DNA of 64,000 nucleotides. Source: 14-2 sp963628035. Lineage in GTDB: Bacteria; Bacillota; Clostridia; Lachnospirales; Lachnospiraceae. The stretch is from contig CAVGED010000002.1 of NCBI GenBank assembly GCA_963628035.1, positions 1 through 64,000 on the forward strand. Reading direction: 5' to 3'. Position numbers and translations under genes: made by a program. Position 1 is the stretch's first letter. Each line of letters begins with the position of its first letter. The notes beneath the pieces are model-generated. The model searched no databases and was not told the origin of the DNA. It was given only the letters and a program-made list of their open reading frames with translations. Below, piece by piece: positions 1 to 10,800 of this stretch.

Positions 1-769
1 CATTGCTTGCATACCGGACCATCACACTGCTATCCCCAGTAAGCGCCACCGTGTCCGGGTTGATATCCTCCACGCTGGCCGTAAGGGTAGGCTGTGCATT
101 TACAATAGTAAGGGTTCTGTCTTCATACGACACAAATTGACGGCTGTTAGAATACAACAAATATCTAAGCGTTCCGCTGTTGGCATTTTTCAGATAACTT
201 CGAAGCGTTTTACGCTCATCCTCCGTCAACTCAAACGTATAGGATCCCGTGTTCGCTATCGTTCTACTGAACAAATGCGTGTTATTAGGATTAATCTCTA
301 ATTCTGCAACCAGGCCAAATCCGCCCGGATTAGAAAAAGTAAAAGAAGGATTCTGCTCATCCGTTATGTCGTTAGCAGAAGTAATCGACGCCTGCCGTGG
401 AATCGGGTCTAAAGCAAAGCTATCGCTCCCGATACAGTTTACAGATGAAACATAGACTGCTGCCTGCACGCTGACTGTAAATCCAAACGTACCGTCGCTG
501 GCATGGTATGCCGTGAAGCTCCCCTCAGCAACCCGCCCTGGGTTTCTCATTACCCTGTCTTCCTTGTTGACCACGACATTCCCCGCAATGACCGCATATA
601 ATGTACGTTCTGCAATATTATATGGATAGCTTCCTGTGGCATCCAGCCACCATGTGACCGTCGACTGGTTATTTGCGATGTCCGGTGAGCTGCTCCACGA
701 TAGCGTATAATTCCGCGTCTGCCCACCGCTACTTGTCCATGAACTCGTTGTAACACTTCCGCTTGCCAT
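1..769 (-). CDS. Phage tail/structural protein, DUF859-like (partial)
   Basis: The reading frame starts at 769 with ATG inside TAATG, overlapping the stop of the upstream tail gene by one base, and runs off the left edge, so only the first 256 residues are visible. The product is rich in Ser, Thr, Asn and beta-strand-type sequence (start MASGSVTTSSWTSSGGQ) and resembles the DUF859 family of Siphoviridae and clostridial phage structural proteins, which sit at the end of tail modules and are thought to be part of the host-contact apparatus. Its place as the last visible gene of the late operon fits. Family assignment is from pattern memory, so the exact role is uncertain. Confidence 0.6.
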   Translation of the reverse strand, partial: MASGSVTTSSWTSSGGQTRNYTLSWSSSPDIANNQSTVTWWLDATGSYPYNIAERTLYAVIAGNVVVNKEDRVMRNPGRVAEGSFTAYHASDGTFGFTVSVQAAVYVSSVNCIGSDSFALDPIPRQASITSANDITDEQNPSFTFSNPGGFGLVAELEINPNNTHLFSRTIANTGSYTFELTEDERKTLRSYLKNANSGTLRYLLYSNSRQFVSYEDRTLTIVNAQPTLTASVEDINPDTVALTGDSSVMVRYASN

Positions 770-1788
770 TAACTATTCCCTCCAATCCAGAAGCAACCCG
801 TGCGCTTGCCGCCATCATAATCCTCAAATCGGCTGTTTTGGCCGACAATCAGATACGTTGTAGCATGCAGGTTCCGGGCATCCACACCATCTTTATTCGC
901 TTCCAGAACTTTATCCGCTCCTTTGTACACCCGCATACCATCCTCGGATATCCTGGTCTTCACATCGGATCCGGACTTTTCAATCGTGAAATCCTCCGTT
1001 CCAAACCTATAAGACATCCGTTTCAGTTCTTCTTCTGTTTCCTTCTGCAGCTTGTCAACAGTCGCCACCTTCTGTTCAATGTCTATCTGGAAGGAATCCA
1101 CGTTCTTCCGGATCTCTGTGACCGTCCCGCGAACGATTGTCAGCTCATCCCCGACCTGCTTCGCCAGGGTGTCATCCGTGTACTTTGTCGCCAATATGAA
1201 ATCATTCTCCACATAAGCTTCATCTTCGCCCTTCGAGATCTGGCAGATATAGATCTCCCCTTCGTAGATCCATAGGTCTCCATTGTCATAAGGCGGAAAC
1301 GGCTGCTCCATGAACACCCTTCGCTTGCTGTCCGCCGTGTCACTGGCAGCATTTGCTTTCGCCAAGGCTTCTGCTGTATCCTGATCCTGCACCTGTTCCC
1401 AGCTATAGACATCTCCCTCCAGCTTGAAGCGATAGCAATATCCGGTGTCCTGATCATAGTACATGTCGCCCACATGGCTCACATAGCTTTCCGCATCCCA
1501 ACCGCTCGCGGGTTCGTTCTCCAGCGTTGGCACCCCCTGGTAGAACCAGATCTCGGCTTTCGCGTCGATCCGGTCCTCCAATGCTTCCTGGTTTCCGTCC
1601 ATCTGCTCCTGCATCTCGAGGAAATTCTTCGTGGTGGTTTTTGCGAAATCCTCCAGGGTCTTATTGGTCTTGTAGATCCCGGTCTCACTCTGCTTCGCGG
1701 CCTTCTTCAGACCGCTGATGGCTCCCAGGTCATACTTGCGCTCAATGTCTGTAGGGCTTCTTACGCCCTGCCGGTCCTGTCTGTCCAT
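769..1788 (-). CDS. Phage minor structural / tail-fibre-type protein
   Basis: About 339 residues. The start at 1788 (MDRQDRQGV) is preferred because GGGAG lies about 8 bases upstream; a longer frame to 1845 would run into the preceding gene. The N-terminal third is coiled coil. It is followed by segments of the type GDMYYDQDTGYCYRF and NGDLWIYEGEIYICQ, which are typical short beta modules of clostridial phage minor structural proteins, then a second coiled coil (about 225-265) and a beta-rich end (GMRVYKGADKVLEANKDGV). It lies between the giant internal protein and the DUF859-like protein, with 16 bases or fewer between genes. Likely a fibre or spike subunit; receptor unknown. Confidence 0.6.
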   Translation of the reverse strand: MDRQDRQGVRSPTDIERKYDLGAISGLKKAAKQSETGIYKTNKTLEDFAKTTTKNFLEMQEQMDGNQEALEDRIDAKAEIWFYQGVPTLENEPASGWDAESYVSHVGDMYYDQDTGYCYRFKLEGDVYSWEQVQDQDTAEALAKANAASDTADSKRRVFMEQPFPPYDNGDLWIYEGEIYICQISKGEDEAYVENDFILATKYTDDTLAKQVGDELTIVRGTVTEIRKNVDSFQIDIEQKVATVDKLQKETEEELKRMSYRFGTEDFTIEKSGSDVKTRISEDGMRVYKGADKVLEANKDGVDARNLHATTYLIVGQNSRFEDYDGGKRTGCFWIGGNS

Positions 1789-1804
1789 GTTATCGTCTCC
1801 CTTC

Positions 1805-4800
1805 CTACCAGCGTACCGTGCCGTCTGCCTCAACCGTAAACCCAAGCTCCCTCAGGATGGTTTCCATCCCGTGGTAAGAGATATCTTCCCGGCTGTTTAA
1901 ATAATCCACGATCTCCTGGTTATATGTGTTGTCATTGGTATAGACATTCTTGTACAGCAATAGCTTCTGGCCGTAATCCAGATCCAGGCCATTGATGTAC
2001 TCCGTGACCTTTTTCTTCCTGCTCCCGGAGACAGCCTTCCCGCTGCTGTCCTGGTCGGCCTTGATACCATCTATGGCTTTGGCATACTTACGGTACGCCA
2101 CCGCTCCTCCGGCAGCCGCCTTCGCCACCTCGAACTTATCCTGGTTCTGATATGCCCAGTCATAAGCCTCCTTGTGGCTCTTGTATGTGCTATACTTCTC
2201 ATAAGAGATATCGTTGTCCTTCAGGAACTCATACTTGGCCGGATTCTTGATGGAGAAATCAAATTCTTCAAAATCCTTAAAGTTCTCATACCCTGTCAGA
2301 TCTATGTGCTCCTTCCGGCTGGATGCATTGTTGATCAGGATGTTCTTCTTGCTGATGGGAAGATCCAGACCAGCGATATACTCCGTCTTGTCCTCCATCT
2401 TATTCAGTCCCTTAAGTCCTTCCCGGTATTTCCAATAATCCTGAATGGGGATGTCCAGGTCCTTATACTCCTGGATCTGCTTTTCATTCAGCGGGCTGTG
2501 TTCCCCATCGAAGTAATCCCTGGCGTTCTCATTTGCGTACTGGCCGAATATGCCCGCCTGGATCCGGTTTGCCACGGTGTCCTTCACCGGGAAACGAAGA
2601 TTCCCACTGTTGGTATAAGAACCGCTCACCGGAAGGTCGTCCCTAAACATGGACAATCCCTGCACCGTCTTCCGCAGTTGGCCTCCGCCCATCGGCATAG
2701 CCAGGTAATAGACAGGATTCAGCCACTCTTTTGTCAACCCCTTCCAGTCTCCTTTCGAAATATCCGAAAAGGTTCCCTTCACCATAGAGACAGGATCATC
2801 ATAAGGTAATGCAGCGCTGATTGGTACTCGGCCGCCTCCCAGAAGTCCGCCTACAAAAGGCGTCTCATCCAGCAGGTTCTCTGTAAGGTTTCCCATCGCA
2901 CCAAGAAAATCCTTTTCCTTGTCGTCATCATCCCCTATCACTCCCAGATCCCTTAGCAGATCCTCGATGATCCCAATCGGATCGAACGCGGCATCGCGTC
3001 CGGTCAGCGACGAATACAGGGCATTATATAGATACGCGCCAATGAACATGGACGCATATCCCTTGGTGAGCTGGAACATCGACCTACTCCCCACATTCTG
3101 CGGCATATCCTTAAACATATAGCCGTACTGGTTGGCTACCTCCAGCTGGAATGCTGTAAACAGTTTCGTTACCGGATTCTTGGAATTGAAGATCGTCGGC
3201 ATATTGCCACGGCTCCGCCCTGCCATAAGGCCTTCTGCGAAATAGTCTGCATTCTTTATGGCCTCCTGCTGGTTCATCCCGCTCTTAACGTTCTCTATGT
3301 ACTTGGAGCGCCACACCACCTGCGTAGTGAAACCGTCGATACAATCCATCATGATACCCACTGCCTTATTGGCCTTGTCCCAGCCATTCTGATACAGGTT
3401 CTCCGGCTGATTCAAACGGTTGGTCATGAAATCGGACTGACCCACCATGCCATCGTCCCGAATATAGGACTTTATGGTATCCCGCATAGCCTTTAATGAG
3501 CTAACTGGGCTCACCTCCCCCCAGGACTGTGTGATCGGTATAAAGTTCGTCAGTGCCGACGAAATACTCCCGCCTACCATGTTCGCACTTACCCGGTTGG
3601 AAAGGTTCGTCATGGTTGAATAGATCTTCCGGTTGGTGGCATATTCCAGGCCACGATCTGCCGTGCTCTTCTTTCCTGCAAGGTTGTTCGTGGCATTCCG
3701 GAAGTCCGTGACAAAGTTATTTAGCGGGTGATTCTTCACCTTATCATATACCTTATCAATTCGCTCCTGCACCTCATCCGCATCCAGCATCTCATCATTC
3801 AAAATTTTCTGGATCTCCTCCTGCACACCAGTCTCGCTGTATTGATACCGGATTTCATTCTCAAAAGCCCTTCTTTTCTGAATATCTTCAATATGATATA
3901 TCCAGTCCAATGCACCGCGCACGTAGGAATCAAGCCCCTTCTTAAAGCTGTAATCTGTGGTGTCACCTGTCCGATGCTTATTGAAGGACTGCCAGCTCCG
4001 ATCCGGGTTGAAATTTTCCGTAAGCCCTGCTATATCCGTTGGAATGCTATCATTCCTGGTCTTCCAGTTAAACAGCTTTGCCAGAAATCCCTGCTTATCC
4101 TCGGTAAAATGCGGAAAGTAGCCCTCGCGATAGGGAATCTCCTTCATGCCCTGCTCCCGCAGCACACTGTTCAAGCGTTCAAACAGAGAGTCGTAAAGCT
4201 GCCTCGCCTCCTCGATGACCTGATCCACTTTAGCCGTGTCGATCTTATCCTTATGCTTTTCATAGAACTTTGTCAGCTTCTCAGGCGTGAGCGTACAGTC
4301 CGGGTTGTACTTATGCTCCCCCAACATCTGGATATAGGCATCCTCGTACTTATTGATTTTAAATTCCTGGAACTTCTCATTGATACCGTTTATTTCACGA
4401 TTTAAAAAAGCTTCACTGTGATTGTGCCCTTCCGAACCTTGAAGCGCGTCGTAGATTTCTCTTGCCTTTGCATAGTTCGGCTTTCCGTCTGCATCCCTTA
4501 CAACATACGCCAGGTTTCTCTGAAGCGTATTCACCTGGTATGAAATTCCAAGCTTCTTATCCTTCCACTTGGAATTATCGCCTATCAGGTTGCGCGCCCA
4601 CTCCGTATACTTATTCCAAACGGTCATCCGCTGCTCTGCCCGCTTGAATTCTTCGGTATTCATCTTCGCGATCCGATCCTGGAGTTTGTTCATCCTTCGT
4701 TCAAAATCTGCATCGGAATTATCCCGTCTGGTCTTAAGGCTGTCGATCCTGCGCTGTAGATCTCTGGCAACCTTGGTGTTCTTATCCTTCTTTCGGTCAT

Positions 4801-7800
4801 ATTCCGCCTGTTTCTCCGCAATATCCCGGTTGAATTCCTGATGGGCTTTCTTTGCCTCCTTCTGAAGACGTTCCAGTTCGATCTGATAGTTGTCTCGCTT
4901 GATCTGATTAAGCTCCTTCACAGTCTTAGGTGATTCTGAAGGTCTGATCTCTTTCTGGGCGATATCATTATTTTTTATATTTTTCGTGACATCTTCAGCA
5001 GATTGTGGTATTCTATCATCATAAGATGACACATTGGACTGGGGTTCGTTTCGGGCGTTCGGGTTAAGGGTCTTTGACACACCCACCTCAGGGAATGTGT
5101 CATTTTTATTTATGTATGCACTCACCACATGCAAGGTTTTTCTCTTTGCGTCTGGTACAGCTTCTACAACATAGTAATAACCGTTATCGATCTTTTTCTG
5201 AATTACAACCGTCTTTGACGGACTTCCATCGCTATTCTTGTATTCATAGTTCAGATCCCCTTCAACCATCCTGTCGTATGTATTGATCACATACCCCATT
5301 TTGGCCACATCATGCAAATTCTGCATACTATGATCTGCTTCACCGTTCGCCCCATGCCGATCCTCAATATGCTGTATATGATTCGGAGATATTTCATTTC
5401 CATAGCCCTTTACAGAAAATCCCACAATTCGCTCTATGTCATTTGCCATCCTATCCGATATGGAGTTGCTTAACTTATGATAGGATTTCTTTGACAATTT
5501 TCCGGCAATCGCATCCAAAATGTATTGATATAATTTTTTGTCCTCCGAATGTTCATAATTTTCACGAATCACAGATTGCGCTACTGGTGGCATATCCTGC
5601 TCCACACGGCTTTCCTGTCCGCTCTTTTGCGCCGGCGCAATTTCCTTTCCGGCAATATCCTTGCGGATCGGTGCTATGTCCTGATCCTGCTCCAGTGTGA
5701 TATCTTTTCCATAGGTATAGCGGCTGTCAATCGGGGCGATATCATCCTTATTGGAAAGGGAATAGCGGATATCAGGATTACTTCCATCAAAGGTTCCGAT
5801 GTTGTCGGTGGCGGACTTGATCTGGGTGGAGTCAAAAACGACATAGAGGGTTGACTTCTCTCCCATAACAATTATTCCGTCACATCCGTTTATTTCCGCT
5901 TCGTTCAGATATTCCGCTCGATGGTCATCGTACTTCTCTGCCGGAGCCTGCACATAATCACCGTAAGCCTGAATTTCATAAGGCTTTTTTATTGACAAAT
6001 ACGCTTCCACAACACGATTATTTCCATCCTTGCTTGCCAGTCTTGCATATCTTTCAGCGCTTTGTCTGCTTGTGGTGAAAAAGAATCCCCCTTCTCCCTG
6101 CATATAGTTTTCTCCCTGACGTGCCTCGTCAAAGGTGTAAAACTCGCTCCCTGTCCCATGGTATACTACCTTCGGAGTTCCATCTTCATTAACCACCTTG
6201 CTTGCGCTCTCCGGATGGTTCTGCCAGTCACCAAACCAGCGTTTGAACTGTTGGGATTGGGTGACATCCGAAATATTCATGTTGACTTTTTCGGAAAACT
6301 TGTGTACAATACCATCAGAAGTTATTGACTGTTGAAGCCGTACGGGGAATTGGACCCCGGCGCCTATCAGAGTCATAGCTTCTTTTTTTGCATAATATAT
6401 TCCAACATTGCCTGTGTTTTCCATAGCAATAGCTTCTTTTACAAGGTTCGTAATTGACTTTTCATAGACACTGGAAAGAGCATTTACATCCATTCTCTCG
6501 CCATTCACGCTTCTATCTGCTGTGATCTCAACAGGAAGAAGCAAGGACTTTTGAGAATCTCCAATATCCACAATCGCCACAACGCTATGTGTGCTCCGCA
6601 AAGGCGTAGCATTTTTATTGACATCCTTAGAAGCAATCACCATAACCGGATCCTTCAATGCCTCATAAATATTCTTAATAACATTCGCGCCAAGTCCGTG
6701 ATAATGGACTCCTTTTCGATAGTTTCCGTCCTGCTTCGCTTCCACTTCTGTCTTAGCAGCCGAATAGACATGCCCTGTTCCAATCACAAACGGAAGCGAC
6801 GGCATGCCAAGTAAAGCATAAACATCTGGTGTATAGCCGATAACAAGATGATCCTGTTTTGTATTCTGCATATTCAAAACTTTGTCAACATCAGCTTGAT
6901 ACCGTGTGGTTACATCTGCCTGAGCCGTTTGCTGACTAAGGCTATCTTTTCCATAGGTATAGCGGCTGTCAATCGGGGCGATATCATCCTTATTGGAAAG
7001 GGAATAGCGGATATCAGGATTACTTCCGTCGAAGGTTCCGATATTGTCGGTGGCGGACTTGATCTGATTACTGTCAAATGTAACCGCTATCCCAAGTGAG
7101 CCGTCCCGCCTATACTCGATGACACCGTCATAGCCAAGTTCACGCATTTTATCTTGCAGCGCATCGTGACTCAGCCCCCTTGTGTCTGCCCCTGTCTTTT
7201 GTGCTACTTGTTCCGCAAGAGATATTGCATCTCCACTTGAAGCATCGTAAACAAATGGTTTTTTGATACTGAGATATGCTTTGATAACGCGGCTGCCGAA
7301 CCTTTCGCTTCCATCGAGCGGTTTGCTTGTGAAATAATTTCCTTTTCCCAACGCCTTCATCCCAATCCCGCCCCTTTTCACGGCTTTGCTGTAGTCAAAC
7401 ACGGTAAAGTCACCGTTTTCCGCTTTTGTTCCATGATACATCACCATCGGTGTCCCGTCCGCATTAACCACCTTGCTTGCGCTCTCCGGATGGTTTTGCC
7501 AGTCACCAAACCAGCGTTTGAACTGTTGGGATTGGGTGACATCTGCATTCTCGCTCAAGGAATACGTAACTCCACCGGATTTTTTTGAATTTCCGCTTGC
7601 ATTTTGCTGATTTTGTGGTACACTATCTTTAGAGGAATCACTAATGTCTGGGTATTGGACCCTTTCATTTAAGGTGGTTCCTTTTTCAGTGTCCACCTTT
7701 TCAAAACTATTATTCGAAAGATAGTTTTGTAGATTCTTTTTTCCATAAACGCTTGTTATGTGATTTTCATCAATGAACACATTGTTATATGTCCCTTTGC

Positions 7801-10800
7801 CGTTGATCCGTACTGGAACAATAATGGAATTTCCATCATTATCTACAAGCTCCGTCACAATAATAAAATTGTTGTCGTCCTTTTTATAGACTTCCAATGG
7901 ACTGTCCATATTATCAATGGCATTTATCAAAAGCTCCTTTCCCAGCCCATGATAATTAATGTTCTTCCCTGTCTGCAATCCCTGCTTTTTTGCTTCTGTT
8001 TCTGTGTATACAACAGTTCTTACATGATTCTGCGTAATTAACATAGGCAGGTTTCTTGCGCCTTCTTCTACCAGATATTTCGGCGTATAATCCCTCGCCT
8101 TCACTTGATTTGAAGAATCCATCTGGTTATTAAGTGCCTTGTCAATTTCTTCCGAAAATGTTGAGCTTACGTGGTATTTTGTACCATCATTGCTACTTGT
8201 TTTCGCATTCTCCCTATACGCCTCCTCAAACAAATGCTTCACCTTCTCCAACTGCCGGGCTTCCTTACTCCCGGCCGTGGCAACTTTCAGCATATACTTG
8301 ATCTCGTTGTATATCTTCTGGAAGAGGTTCTGGTGCTTTACAGATAGATTCTTCACGAACTCTTCATCCGTGAACAGGTACTCGCCGACCAGATCTGCCG
8401 TCAGCTCATTCTCTACGTTGGCATTCTCAACGCCCTTGTACAGTTCGGTAAGTGCCTGGAGGCGGGTGTCATACTCTCCCTTGGTCGTTGCATATTCCTT
8501 CACGGCCTGCTGCAAGGCCGGATCTAGCTTTGTCCCTTCCAGGACATACATGATCTCATGTCCCACAACTTTCTCAAACATCTGATTGGATTCAAGGTTC
8601 AGAACGATAGTCCCATCCTTCACGAATCCGTTCACAGTCTTTCCTTCCAGGACAAAGCCGGATTCCTTCAATTTCGCATTGTTGGTAAAGTCAAAGGAGA
8701 CTTCTTTCTCCGCTGCCAGCTTCGCGATCATATCAACAAATTCATGCGTCCGTCTTGTATTGTTCAGGATCCCGCTGTCTGCCGCCTTCTGGACAATCTC
8801 ACGCTGCTTCTCGCTATACTTTGCGTTCTCGGCGATCTGATAGGCCTCCCTGCGTCTTCCGCGCTCATTATAGCTCTCACGCAGGAAATCATCATTAACG
8901 GCCAGCTTCTCCACTTCCTGGCTAAGCTGCTCCTTCAGCTGCGTCTTGTTGGAGTTCTTCTTCAGTTCCGCAAGCTGCTCCTTCAGCTCTGCCCTCCGGT
9001 CGATCTGCTCTCCGGTCATCTCCCCCTGTTTCATCTTATTCAGGGTATCGAACTCCTTCGCAAGCGTCTCCTCCTGCTCCACAGCAGCTCTGTACTTTTC
9101 GTATGTCTCCCCGCCCAGGACCTTCTCTATCGTATCAATGCTGATACGGCCTTTTGCAAGATCAGACTCCACCTGCTCCCGGATGGCCGCCTTCTCCTTC
9201 ATCTTCAGCTTCTTTCCGTTCTTCTCCTTCTCCGCTATCCGGCTGTCAAATTCTGCATCCATGACCGCCTGTGATTCCTTCGACGGACCGGTAGACATAA
9301 TCGTACCAAGTCCGCCGCCCATAAGTCCGGCCATAGAACCTACAGCAAAGGATTCCAATGTCTGAAGCCAGAAGTCCTGCTCTGCCTTGGTTGTAGCTTC
9401 CTTTTTGTCCAGTCCCTGCTCCATGTACTGCTGCACATTCTGGTTGTACTGGGAGTCCTTACCATTGATACAGTTATCCGTGATACGGTTCAGGATCTCG
9501 GACGCGCCTTCTTCAGATCCTTCAATCCCTGCCTGTGCCAACAGGTTCACGATAACCTTCTTTCCGGCCGCGCTTCCACTCTTCTGGATGATATCCCACA
9601 GATGATCCAGGCTTACCTTCTCTGTGAGATATTCAATGGCACCGGACGTTACTCCACTGGCCAGCGCTCTCCCGGTATTACCGGTACGTTCAAACGCTTC
9701 CTGCGTGCCGGAAGAAGCTGCGCCTGCACTCATTGTTGCAAGAGAAAGCACTTCCCCTGCCTTCGCGCCGCCGCCAAGCGTTCCGCCAAGTGCCGAAGCT
9801 GTAAAGGTATCCGCCGTTGACATGCCCGCATTGTAGGCCATCGACAGCACTTTCTTCAGCACTTTATTGTCCACAGAGTTTTCGATGTTCTGTGAGGTGG
9901 TCTGACGCACGATATCCCGGAACTCTCCCGGACGATACAGGGGATCGTTCGTATCGATGGGAGTATACTCACCCGTAACCACTCCCTTTATCCACGCCTC
10001 GGCAGCCGGCACTACACCAGCTCCGGAAACAAGATTCGCTCCCACGCTGGCCGCGTTAGCAAGTATTGCCACACCCGCATTCGCATTGACATTCTTTTCC
10101 GTACGATTGCGAAACTCTTCCGCGTCCTCTGCATTCTCTGCACGTTCAAGCGTATCCGCCAGGCTGGCAATCTCTTTATCCGAATACCCTTTCTCCTTCA
10201 GACTCTTCTTTGCTGCCTTCTTTCGGCCGGATTCAACGGATCCGCCCGCGCGGCCGGTCTTTTTCACCTGCTCCTCATCCTCGCCATCCTTTGTGTGGCC
10301 ATACAGATATACTTCCAGCATCTCCCTGGTGACATCATCCATGTCACGGATCTTTTCCAGGTTCTCCCGCTGCTTGGTCGTCCACTCCTGTTTCTTTTGG
10401 CTCTCCTTAGCACCGCCCTCGCTGTAATACTCCATGTATTCCAGCTTCTCTTTTTCCTCTTCGATCTGCGCCGTCAGGTTCTTTGCCTTATCTGCATCCT
10501 TCACACTGACACGGTGATTACTTCCTCCGTTCATGATCTGGGAATATTGCTGCTCTAATTTCCGCACCGTATTTCTCTGGATGGCAACCTCTTCACCCGT
10601 ATACAGCTTCTGTCCCTGCGCTGCCTGTGCCTGTTTCTGTGCCTGTGCCTCTATGTTGTCCACATACTGGCCGTATGCACTGTATCCCGCGTTCAGAAGC
10701 CTGTCCGTCTCGTCCTGGATCAGTTTCTCATATGCCCCCTGCTCCATCTTCTCCATTGCGTCGGAGGACGTAACGGGTGCCATCAGGGGCTGCACCGTTT

